From JBBPXY01 sp038200435 (GTDB lineage: Bacteria > Actinomycetota > Thermoleophilia > Solirubrobacterales > Solirubrobacteraceae): a DNA stretch of 20,561 bases. The number at the start of each line of letters is the position of its first letter. Position 1 is the stretch's first letter. Below are positions 1-6,729 of the stretch, piece after piece. Location of the stretch: positions 1-20,561 of the forward strand of contig JBBPXY010000014.1 of the NCBI GenBank assembly GCA_038200435.1, in the 5' to 3' direction. The notes below the pieces were generated by a model that worked only from the letters and a program-made list of their open reading frames with translations, was not told the DNA's origin and ran no database searches. A program made the position numbers and the translations under genes.

Positions 1-1579
1 CGTCATCCCGCTCGGGGAAGTCGGTGCGGTACTGGGCGCCGCGCGACTCCTTGCGCTCCTCGGCGCAGACGACGATCGCCTCGGCGCAGTCGAGCATGTA
101 GCCGAGCTCGAGCGAGGCGAGGACGTCCTGGTTGAAGACCGAGCCGCGGTCGTCGATCCAGGCCACGTGGGCCTCCTCTTTGAGGCGGCGGATGATCTCG
201 TGAGCCTTGGCCAGGCCGTCGGCGTCGCGGTAGACCGCCACGTAGCGGTTCATAGTCTCGCCGAGCTCGGCCTTGATCTCCGAGACTCGCCGAGCGCCGT
301 GCTCGCGGGCGATGATGCCGTCGATCTTGGCCTGCTCGTCTGCGATCTGGGCGCGGGAGACGTCGGGCATGGGCATGCTCTTGGCCCGCGCGGCCGCGTG
401 CTGGCCCGCGCGGCGGCCGAAGATGAGCGTGTCCAGCAGGGAGTTCGCGCCGAGGCGGTTGCCGCCGTGCACCGAGACGCAGGCCACCTCGCCGGCGGCG
501 TAGAGCCCGGGCACCGGCGTCTGGCCGTGGATGTCGGTCTTCACCCCGCCCATGATGTAGTGCATCCCGGGCTTGATGTGGATGGGCTCGCGCGTGATGT
601 CGACCCCGGCGAAGTCGCGGCCGATGTTGACGATCTCGCGCAGCGCCTCGAGCGTGCGCTTGCGCGGCACCTTGGTGATGTCGAGGGCGATCGTGCCGTC
701 GTCGAAGCCGCGCCCCTCGTCTATCTCGGTCTGCTCCGCGCGCGAGACGACATCGCGGGAGGCCAGCTCGAGCTTGTTCGGCGCGTAGCGCTCCATGAAG
801 CGCTCGCCGTCCTTGTTGAACAGCTGGGCGCCCTCGCCACGGGCGCCTTCGGTGATGAGGAAGCCGTTCTCTGCCAGCGTCGTCGGGTGGTACTGGATCA
901 TCTCCATGTCCATCAGGGGCGCACCGATTCGGTAGCCCAGGGCGAGCCCGTCGCCGGTGCAGATGAGCGCGTTGGTGGTCGGGCGGAACACCTGCCCGCA
1001 CCCGCCGGTCGCGAGGATCACGCTCTTGGCGCGAAATACCTCGAGGCCGCCGCGGCGGATGTCCCGGCAGATGGCGCCGCAGCAGCTGCCCTCGTCGTCC
1101 TGAAGCAGCGAAGTGGTGAACCACTCCTCGTAGCGGTCGATCGTGGCGTGGTGCTTCAGCATCTGCTCATAGAGCACGTGGAGCGTGGCTTGGCCGGTGA
1201 TGTCGGCGACGTAGGCCGTTCGCTTCATCGAGGCGCCACCGAAAGCGCGCAGCGCGAGCTGCCCGTCTTCGTTGCGGTGGAAGGTCACGCCGATGTGCTC
1301 GAGATGGAGGATCTCGTCGGGCGCCTCGCGGCACATGATCTCGATCGCGTCTTGATCGCCCAGGAAGTCCGATCCCTTGACCGTGTCGTAGGCGTGTGAC
1401 TCCCAGGTGTCCTCGGGGTTCAGGGCGGCGTTGATGCCGCCGGCGGCAGCGACCGAGTGCGAGCGGACGGGGTGGACCTTGGAGATGACGGCCACCGACG
1501 CGCCCGCCTCTGCGGCAGCCAGCGCGGCGCGCTGGCCGGCGAGTCCGGCACCGATGACCAGTAGGTCGTGAGCGGGCAT
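1..1579 (-). CDS. sdhA: Succinate dehydrogenase/fumarate reductase flavoprotein subunit (5' part, truncated by window edge)
   Basis: Flavoprotein subunit of complex II, oxidising succinate to fumarate on the cytoplasmic face of the membrane. Translating the minus strand from ATG at 1579 gives 526 codons with no stop before the edge. Seen: N-terminal FAD dinucleotide fold VIGAGLAGQRAA (residues 8-19); RSHSVAAAGGINAAL, with His41 where SdhA covalently binds FAD; the substrate/capping region HPTTLAENGFLITEGARGEG; SRDVVSRAEQTEI; HYIMGGVKTD; AGEVACVSVHGGNRLGANSL; then the start of the C-terminal helical domain. The missing C-terminus lies left of the window, where sdhB would be expected (inference). 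A -10-like box ends six bases before the ATG and no Shine-Dalgarno is visible, so the mRNA may be leaderless. Fumarate reductase FrdA is the alternative; the soluble-type N-terminus does not decide. Confidence 0.96.
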   Translation of the reverse strand, partial: MPAHDLLVIGAGLAGQRAALAAAEAGASVAVISKVHPVRSHSVAAAGGINAALNPEDTWESHAYDTVKGSDFLGDQDAIEIMCREAPDEILHLEHIGVTFHRNEDGQLALRAFGGASMKRTAYVADITGQATLHVLYEQMLKHHATIDRYEEWFTTSLLQDDEGSCCGAICRDIRRGGLEVFRAKSVILATGGCGQVFRPTTNALICTGDGLALGYRIGAPLMDMEMIQYHPTTLAENGFLITEGARGEGAQLFNKDGERFMERYAPNKLELASRDVVSRAEQTEIDEGRGFDDGTIALDITKVPRKRTLEALREIVNIGRDFAGVDITREPIHIKPGMHYIMGGVKTDIHGQTPVPGLYAAGEVACVSVHGGNRLGANSLLDTLIFGRRAGQHAAARAKSMPMPDVSRAQIADEQAKIDGIIAREHGARRVSEIKAELGETMNRYVAVYRDADGLAKAHEIIRRLKEEAHVAWIDDRGSVFNQDVLASLELGYMLDCAEAIVVCAEERKESRGAQYRTDFPERDD

Positions 1580-1585
1580 CAACCG

Positions 1586-1591
1586 ATTCTG
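1586..1591 (-). promoter_or_regulatory. Candidate -10 box of sdhA (leaderless)
   Basis: On the minus strand CAGAAT is followed by six bases and then the sdhA ATG, so a start 6-7 bases downstream would begin at or next to the A of ATG. No convincing -35 is seen. Inferred from spacing and from the same arrangement at other genes in this window. Confidence 0.4.
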
Positions 1592-1630
1592 TCAGACGGC
1601 CGCTCGTGTGCGTTGCCGGATGGACCCAAA

Positions 1631-1669
1631 GGGCGCCGCAGCGCTCCGATCAGGGCGCCGCGGCGCTCC
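1631..1669. repeat. Tandem 17-bp GC-rich palindromic repeat after the M50 protease gene
   Basis: Two copies of GGGCGCCGC(A/G)GCGCTCC, at 1631-1647 and 1653-1669, differ at one base and are five bases apart. The second contains the perfect 12-bp palindrome GCGCCGCGGCGC (1655-1666). It abuts the stop codon of the M50 protease gene and lies upstream of sdhA on the same strand, so a transcription-terminating or mRNA 3'-end role is plausible. There is no T-run. Confidence 0.55.
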
Positions 1670-2830
1670 TTACCGCCCGAGCGGCTGGGGATCGACGGCC
1701 GCGGCGATCGCCCGCCGAGCCTGCCCCAGCGTGACCACGCCCCGAAGCACGCCGTCGGGGTCGACCGCGAGCAGGGCCCCCAGCCGGCGCAGCGGCTCGG
1801 ATGCCAGCAGCGTCCCGAGCGGGGCGTTCTGCTCGATGCGCCAGTCCTCGGCCGGATCGAGCAGATCGCCCACCGGCATCTCGCCCGTGGCTTCGCGGGC
1901 CGCCTCGTCCCGTAGGACTCCGAGGAAGCGCCCGGATCCGTCAACCACCGGGAACCACGACCACCCGTAGCGCAGGAAGTAGTCGTCGAGGGCGTGGGCC
2001 GCCGTGGTCGCTGCGGGCATGCTCACGGGGGCGGTGTCCATGATGTCGGAGACGCAGACCCCGTCGATGCGCTCGGTGAAGGCCGACTGCAGCAGCATCC
2101 CGCGCGAGGCTTGGGCCATGAACCATCCGAGGAGCAGGCAGGAGAGGCCTGCGTTCAGCTGGCTCCGTGCGACGAGGTAGATCCCTAAGCCGATCAGGGC
2201 GTATCCGGCGAGCTGACCCAGACGCGCGCTGATGCGAGTGCCGCGCATGCGGTCGCCGGTCAAGCGCCATATGAGCGCGCGGGCGATGCGGCCGCCGTCC
2301 AGCGGGAACGCGGGGAAGAGGTTCAGCACCAGCAGGAGCGCGTTGATCGTGCCCAGCCAGGAAACGAGCAGCAGTACGGGCGTGGCCGAGCGCCCTTCGA
2401 AGAGCAGTGCGTCGTGAAAGCGGGGCCATCCGACCGCAGCGATGCCGCCCCCGAAGCAAGCGGCGATGACCGCGAAGGTGACGAGCGGCCCCGCGGCCGC
2501 GACCTTGAACTCCTCTCCTGGGGTGTCCGACTCGCGTGACAGCTTGGCCAGGCCCCCGAGGAACCAGAGGTCGATTCCCGTGACCTCGATCCCCTGCCGC
2601 CGAGCCACCAGCGCATGTCCCAGCTCGTGCAGGACGATCGACCCGAAGAACAGCAGCGCGCTGATCACCGCGGTGGTGTAGGCCACCGTGCTCGAGGAGT
2701 CGAGCGACTCCCGGAATCGATCCGAGAGGAAGAAGATCATCAGGAAGAGCACCAGGAACCAGCTGGCGTCGACACCGATACGAACCCCGAAGAGCCGCAT
2801 GAGCGTGAAGGAGCCCGGCCGCCGAGTCAT
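1670..2830 (-). CDS. M50 (site-2-type) intramembrane zinc metalloprotease with two CBS domains
   Basis: 386-residue polytopic membrane protease resembling mycobacterial Rip3-type proteins. Such enzymes cut transmembrane segments, often of anti-sigma factors or signal proteins; the substrate here is unknown. Seen: hydrophobic segments around 23-36, 52-66, 112-130, 152-172 and 207-240; the zinc motif HELGH at 68-72 within a membrane segment; NLFPAFPLDGGR at 170-181, supplying the third-ligand Asp178; then a C-terminal CBS pair (about 258-310 and 320-375) that in this family can sense adenosine nucleotides. I chose ATG 2830 because the next 65 upstream codons read as non-protein sequence and overlap the divergent carboxypeptidase gene. 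ATG 2800 (MRLFGVRIG) is an alternative. It is divergent from the M32 gene, with 36 bases between the starts. Confidence 0.9.
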   Translation of the reverse strand: MTRRPGSFTLMRLFGVRIGVDASWFLVLFLMIFFLSDRFRESLDSSSTVAYTTAVISALLFFGSIVLHELGHALVARRQGIEVTGIDLWFLGGLAKLSRESDTPGEEFKVAAAGPLVTFAVIAACFGGGIAAVGWPRFHDALLFEGRSATPVLLLVSWLGTINALLLVLNLFPAFPLDGGRIARALIWRLTGDRMRGTRISARLGQLAGYALIGLGIYLVARSQLNAGLSCLLLGWFMAQASRGMLLQSAFTERIDGVCVSDIMDTAPVSMPAATTAAHALDDYFLRYGWSWFPVVDGSGRFLGVLRDEAAREATGEMPVGDLLDPAEDWRIEQNAPLGTLLASEPLRRLGALLAVDPDGVLRGVVTLGQARRAIAAAVDPQPLGR

Positions 2831-2852
2831 GTTGCAATGGTCGCAAAGCGGG

Positions 2853-2858
2853 CAGAGT
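2853..2858 (+). promoter_or_regulatory. Candidate -10 box of the M32 carboxypeptidase gene
   Basis: CAGAGT lies eight bases before the ATG at 2867, and no Shine-Dalgarno is seen in the 36-base divergent gap. On the opposite strand GACCAT (2842-2837) sits six bases before the M50 start. Both matches to TANNNT are weak, so this is tentative. Confidence 0.3.
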
Positions 2859-2866
2859 GCACGACA

Positions 2867-4387
2867 ATGAGCCCTGTGAGCGACACGCTGACCCGGTTGC
2901 GCGGACGCCTGGCCGAGGTCAGGGACCTCGACACGATCACGATGACGCTGATCTGGGATCAGCAGACGATGATGCCTCCCGGTGGCGGCGCCAACCGCGC
3001 CGACCAGCTGGCCACCCTCGAGCACCTACGCCACGAGAAGGGCGTCTCCTCCGAGATGGAAAGGCTTCTTGACGAACTCGACCGCGACCTCGACGGGATG
3101 GACCCCGACTCGGACGACGCCTGCCTCATCCGGGTGACCCGCCGCGACTTCGAGAAGGCGAGCCTCGTCCCGCCCGACCTGAAAGGAGACCTCGCACGCG
3201 CCGGTTCGCTCGGGCAGGAAGCCTGGGCCAAGGCGCGCGAGAGCTCTGACTTCGCCTCGTTCTTGCCCTTCCTCGAGCGTCTGCTGGAGCTGAAGGCCCG
3301 CTACGTCGAGTGCTTTGCGGGCCGCGTCGACTGCGCCTACGACGCGTTGCTCGACGACTTCGAGCCTGGGGCCAAGACGACCGAGGTCGCGCAGCTGTTC
3401 ACCGAGCTGAAGGGCGGGCTCGTGCCGCTCATCACGGCCATCGGCGAGCGGGTGGCGCCCGGCGCACCCGGTCCGCTGCACGGCGCCTACGCGCGGCGGG
3501 AGCAGCGGCATCTGGCGCTGAGCGCGCTGGCCGCACTCGGGTTCGAGCCCGGCGAATGGCGCCTCGACGAAGCCGCGCATCCTTTCGCGGCGCGTTGCGG
3601 CCGGGGCGACAACCGGCTGACGACGCGCATCGATGAGTCCTACCTCGGCATGGCTCTCTACTCCTCGCTGCACGAATGCGGCCACGGGCTCTACGAGGCC
3701 GGGGTCGCGTCCGAGCTTTCCCGCACGCCGCTGGGCACCGGGGCCTCGCTGGGCTTGCACGAGTCCCAAAGTCGCCTGTGGGAGAACATCGTGGGGCGGA
3801 GCCGCCCGTTCTGCGAGTGGCTCCTTCCCCGGCTCGCCGAGCACTTTGCCATCCCGTTCGGCTCCATGTCGCCCGAGGACCTGTTCCGCACGGTCAACGA
3901 GGTCAAGCCGTCGCTGATCCGCGTCGAAGCCGACGAGACCACGTACTCGCTCCACGTGATTCTGCGCTTCGAGATCGAGCAGGAGTTGATCGAGGGCCGG
4001 CTGGCCGCGCGTGACGTGCCCGACGCCTGGAACGCGCGCATGCAGTCCTATCTCGGTGTCGAGGTGCCCGATGACGCCAACGGGGTGCTGCAGGACGTGC
4101 ACTGGTCGGCCGGGCTCTTCGGCTACTTCCCCACCTACGCGCTGGGGAACATCATGTCCGCGCAGATCTGGGAGCGCGCGCGGGCCGACCTGCCGGCGGT
4201 CGACGAGCAGATCGCCGCAGGAGAGCTCGGCGGCCTGCACGAGTGGCTGCGGGAGCATCTCTACCGCCATGGCCGCAAGTTCACCCCGGAGGAGACACTC
4301 CGGAAGGTCGTCGGAGGCCCGATCGCGGTGGAGCCGTACCTGAACTACCTGCGCGAGAAGTTCTCCGACATCTACGGGATCGCCTGA
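2867..4387 (+). CDS. M32 family metallocarboxypeptidase (Taq/Pfu carboxypeptidase type)
   Basis: Cytoplasmic zinc carboxypeptidase that removes C-terminal residues from peptides; 506 residues matches the usual M32 length of about 500. Seen: N-terminal helical region with WDQQTMMPPGG (30-40); HPFAARCGRGDNRLTTR (238-254); zinc motif HECGH (269-273) with catalytic Glu270; HESQSRLWEN (298-307) giving the third ligand Glu299; VEADETTYSLHVILRFEIE (353-371); and GYFPTYALGN (419-428). All are hallmark blocks of the family in the right order. An ATG-initiated frame extends upstream to 2615, but that part overlaps the divergent M50 gene and does not look like protein, so I start at 2867. The stop overlaps the ATG of the next gene (TGATG), suggesting translational coupling. 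Confidence 0.95.
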   Translation: MSPVSDTLTRLRGRLAEVRDLDTITMTLIWDQQTMMPPGGGANRADQLATLEHLRHEKGVSSEMERLLDELDRDLDGMDPDSDDACLIRVTRRDFEKASLVPPDLKGDLARAGSLGQEAWAKARESSDFASFLPFLERLLELKARYVECFAGRVDCAYDALLDDFEPGAKTTEVAQLFTELKGGLVPLITAIGERVAPGAPGPLHGAYARREQRHLALSALAALGFEPGEWRLDEAAHPFAARCGRGDNRLTTRIDESYLGMALYSSLHECGHGLYEAGVASELSRTPLGTGASLGLHESQSRLWENIVGRSRPFCEWLLPRLAEHFAIPFGSMSPEDLFRTVNEVKPSLIRVEADETTYSLHVILRFEIEQELIEGRLAARDVPDAWNARMQSYLGVEVPDDANGVLQDVHWSAGLFGYFPTYALGNIMSAQIWERARADLPAVDEQIAAGELGGLHEWLREHLYRHGRKFTPEETLRKVVGGPIAVEPYLNYLREKFSDIYGIA

Positions 4388-4818
4388 TGGACGCCGCGGT
4401 GGACTGGAGCGAGGACTCCGTCGACACGGCCGACTCGGTGCTCACCGCGGCCTCGGTGAGCACGAAGCGCTCGGCGGTCACGGCGGGATCGATCGCCACG
4501 ATCGGATCCCTCGCCACAGCAGGTTCGGCAGCGACGGCAGGGTCGGTGGCGACCGCGGGCTCCGTGGCCACGGCCGGATCGGTCGCAACCGCGGGCTCGG
4601 TGGCCACCGCGGGGTCCGTGGCCGTCGCGGGAAGCATCTTCACGCTCTTCTCGGTTGCCGTGAGCCTGTGCGTGGCGTGCGTCGGATGCATCAACTGCGA
4701 GCGCTGTGTCGCATGCGTTGGGTGCGTGGACTGCAAGGACTGCGTGGGGTGCGTCGGGCTGGTCGGGGCCGTGGGCGCGCGGGGGCGGGTGGGGTCGACG
4801 CGGCGTGGGCGGGTGTGA
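4387..4818 (+). CDS. Hexapeptide-repeat solenoid protein with C-terminal Cys ladder, function unknown
   Basis: 143 residues built almost entirely of 20 hexads (residues 11-130) after an acidic N-terminus. Hexads 1-14 follow S-[VILA]-x-[TV]-x-x, with SVATAG four times in a row. Hexads 15-19 (95-124) follow C-[VI]-x-C-x-x, putting a Cys every third residue (ten in 30). The hydrophobic position keeps its register across the boundary, so Ser and Thr are replaced by Cys in the same repeat. The last 13 residues are basic. The repeats use different synonymous codons, which argues for an old, protein-selected array. Hexad periodicity fits a narrow beta-solenoid (left-handed beta-helix-like); this is inference. 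The Cys ladder could bind metal or form disulfides. There is no signal peptide. The ATG overlaps the M32 stop (TGATG), implying co-expression. I cannot assign a named family. Confidence 0.75.
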   Translation: MDAAVDWSEDSVDTADSVLTAASVSTKRSAVTAGSIATIGSLATAGSAATAGSVATAGSVATAGSVATAGSVATAGSVAVAGSIFTLFSVAVSLCVACVGCINCERCVACVGCVDCKDCVGCVGLVGAVGARGRVGSTRRGRV

Positions 4819-4848
4819 GGGCGCGAGTCTTAGGAGGGGGAGCAGGTC

Positions 4849-4963
4849 CGACGGTTTCTGTCCACGATCGCCGCGACTCTCCCGGCGTGGACAGAAACCG
4901 TCGCATAGCGAATGTTTCCGTCCACAAGTGTCCCGGACCGCCGTCCGTGGACATAAACCGTCG
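4849..4963. repeat. Four-copy inverted-repeat cluster (CGTGGACAnAAACCGTCG)
   Basis: CGACGGTTTCTGTCCACG (4849-4866) and its perfect reverse complement (4886-4903) form an 18-bp stem around a 19-base loop. A second pair, GTTTCCGTCCAC (4914-4925) and GTGGACATAAAC (4947-4958), matches at 10 of 12 positions. The right arms 4886-4903 and 4946-4963 are direct repeats with one mismatch in 18. The second loop holds a nested GGAC/GTCC stem. It sits between the convergent hexad-protein and aidB-like genes, so it may act as a bidirectional terminator or REP-like element. The core CTGTCCAC is shared with repeats at 11490 and 14890. Confidence 0.8.
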
Positions 4964-5004
4964 GGACGACGGCGCCTTCCTAGATCAAGGAGGAGACCAT
5001 GCGG

Positions 5005-6660
5005 TCAAACGCCAGCGAGCGGCCGGTGATGCTCCACGATCGCGTCGAAGTCGAGGCCCGGGGGCATCGTCCCGAACGCCAGCCCGGCGTCGCCCGCCAG
5101 GCGCGCGGCGCAGAACGCGTCGGCCGAGGCCGGCAGCCCGTAGCGCACCATCAGCGAGCCTTGCAGGGCGAGCGCCATCCGCTCCACGATCCGCCGGGCG
5201 CGCGTCTCGATGTCGTCGAAGGAAGTGAGCTCCTGTCGAAGCTCGGCTACGAAGGCGTCGAGCCGAGAGTCGGCGCCCACACCGAGATCGATCTCGGCGA
5301 AGTAGCCCTCGAGCGCCTCGGGAGAGCGCGCCATCGCTCGCAGCACGTCAAGGCACATCACGTTGCCCGATCCCTCCCAGATGGAGGAGAGGGGCATCTC
5401 GCGGTAGAGGCGCGGCATGCCCGATGCCTCGACGTAGCCGTTGCCCCCAAGGCACTCGAGCGCCTCGGCGGCGTGCATCGGGCCGCGCTTGCACACCCAG
5501 TACTTCATGACGGCCGTCGCGAGACGCTTGAAGGCGGTGTCCTCTTCGTCGTAGGCACGAGCGAGACGGAGCCCCGCAAGCGTCGCCGCCTCGGACTCGA
5601 CGCACAGGTCGGCCAGCACGTTGCGCATGAGCGGCTGGTCGGCGAGCCGAGCGCCGAACGCGCTGCGATGCGCGGCGTGGTGGGTGGCCTGGGCGACGGC
5701 CATGCGCATCCCGGCGGCCGTGCCCAGCACGCAGTCGAGGCGCGTGTGGGCGACCATCTCGATGATCGTCGGCACGCCGCGGCCGGGCTCGCCGACCATC
5801 TGCGCCCAGGCGCCGTGAAACTCGACCTCGCTCGACGCGTTCGAGCGGTTGCCGAGCTTGTCCTTGAGCCGCTGGAGGTGGAAGGCGTTGCGCGAACCGT
5901 CGGGCAGCACGCGGGGGAGGGCGAAGCACCCGACGCCCTCGTCGGTCTGGGCGAGGACGAGGAAGAGATCGCACATGGGCGCCGAGCAGAACCACTTGTG
6001 CCCCGTGATCGCGTACTCGGCCCCCGCGCCGCCGCCGTTCAGCGCCTCGGCGTGAGTGGTGTTGGCCCTCACGTCCGAGCCCCCCTGCTTCTCGGTCATC
6101 GCCATGCCGCACAGAGCGCTCGGCTTGTCCGCGGCGTTGCCCAGCTGCGGGTCGTACTCGCGGGAGGTCAGGCGTGGGAGCCACTCCGCGGCCACGTCGG
6201 GCTGGGCCTGCAACGCGGGCACGGCGGCGAAGGTCATCGTCACCGGGCACTGATGGCCGGCCTCGACCTGGGCCCAGGTGATGAGCAGGCCGGCGCGGGC
6301 GACGTGGGCCCCGGGCCGCCGCTCGTTCCAGGGGAGGGCGTGGATGTCGTGACCGATGGCCGCCCGCATCAGCTCGTGCCAGGCCGGGTGGAACTCGACC
6401 TCGTCGATCCGGTTGCCCCAGCGGTCGTGGGTGTGGAGCACGGGCGGGTGCTCGTTGGCCTGGAACCCCCAGGTGAGCGGTTCTCCCCCGGCCTGCTCGC
6501 CGGCGCGCACCAGGCGATCCTCGGCCCATTCCCCACCCTCGCGGCGTACGCCCTCGACGAGCGCGCGGTGCTCGGTGAACAGGTTGTAGCCCTCGAGCGG
6601 CGGGGCCTGGTTGACGACCTCGTGGGTCGCGGGAACGGGGGAGTGAACGCTTAGCGACAT
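5005..6660 (-). CDS. aidB: AidB-like acyl-CoA dehydrogenase family flavoprotein
   Basis: 551 residues, close to E. coli AidB (541) and longer than ordinary acyl-CoA dehydrogenases (about 380-400). AidB is an FAD protein induced in the alkylation (Ada) response in E. coli; it binds DNA there and has weak isovaleryl-CoA dehydrogenase activity. Seen: CGMAMTEKQGGSDVRANTT (184-202), the AidB-type FAD/substrate loop; GHKWFCSAPMCDLFLVLAQ (220-238); RLKDKLGNRSNASSEVEFHG (264-283); CLGGNGYVEASGMPRLYRE (403-421); and SSIWEGSGNVMCLD (425-438), with Glu429 at the family's catalytic-base region. ATG 6660 gives the usual AidB-like N-terminus (THEVVNQAPPLEGYNLF). It is convergent with the hexad gene and divergent from icd. 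No Ada-type operator was recognised, so alkylation induction is unproven. Confidence 0.9.
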   Translation of the reverse strand: MSLSVHSPVPATHEVVNQAPPLEGYNLFTEHRALVEGVRREGGEWAEDRLVRAGEQAGGEPLTWGFQANEHPPVLHTHDRWGNRIDEVEFHPAWHELMRAAIGHDIHALPWNERRPGAHVARAGLLITWAQVEAGHQCPVTMTFAAVPALQAQPDVAAEWLPRLTSREYDPQLGNAADKPSALCGMAMTEKQGGSDVRANTTHAEALNGGGAGAEYAITGHKWFCSAPMCDLFLVLAQTDEGVGCFALPRVLPDGSRNAFHLQRLKDKLGNRSNASSEVEFHGAWAQMVGEPGRGVPTIIEMVAHTRLDCVLGTAAGMRMAVAQATHHAAHRSAFGARLADQPLMRNVLADLCVESEAATLAGLRLARAYDEEDTAFKRLATAVMKYWVCKRGPMHAAEALECLGGNGYVEASGMPRLYREMPLSSIWEGSGNVMCLDVLRAMARSPEALEGYFAEIDLGVGADSRLDAFVAELRQELTSFDDIETRARRIVERMALALQGSLMVRYGLPASADAFCAARLAGDAGLAFGTMPPGLDFDAIVEHHRPLAGV

Positions 6661-6713
6661 GGACTAAGTGAACCACCTCGGCGCCCGCGCAGACGCCAGC
6701 GCGAGCACGCCGG

Positions 6714-6719
6714 TAGCAT
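6714..6719 (+). promoter_or_regulatory. Candidate -10 box of icd
   Basis: TAGCAT is followed by ten bases and the icd ATG, with no Shine-Dalgarno between. This leaves a leader of only about three bases or none. No good -35 at 17-18 bases. Inferred from position. Confidence 0.45.
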
Positions 6720-6729
6720 CGCGCCCCTC

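Noticed and set aside
167..1399. 410-codon plus-strand open frame opposite sdhA
   Set aside because: The minus strand encodes an unmistakable SdhA; the plus frame is Val/Ala/His/Arg-rich with no motifs, a product of high GC.
2615..2866. Upstream extension of the M32 reading frame
   Set aside because: It overlaps the divergent M50 gene and its residues are charged low-quality sequence; family length fits a start at 2867.
3026..4270. 414-codon minus-strand frame opposite the M32 gene
   Set aside because: Antisense shadow with no family motifs; the M32 blocks are on the plus strand.
4477..4638. Repetitive DNA at 4477-4638 as a possible CRISPR or minisatellite
   Set aside because: Period is 18 bases with synonymous drift, no spacers, and it lies in an open frame with consistent peptide repeats.
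4999..6654. 551-codon plus-strand open frame mirroring the aidB-like gene almost end to end
   Set aside because: Same length only because stop codons are rare in the mirror frame; the minus strand carries all AidB motifs.
5005..6660. Ada-type alkylation-response operon around the AidB-like gene
   Set aside because: No ada, alkA or alkB gene and no recognisable Ada site in the window; neighbours are TCA-cycle and repeat-protein genes.
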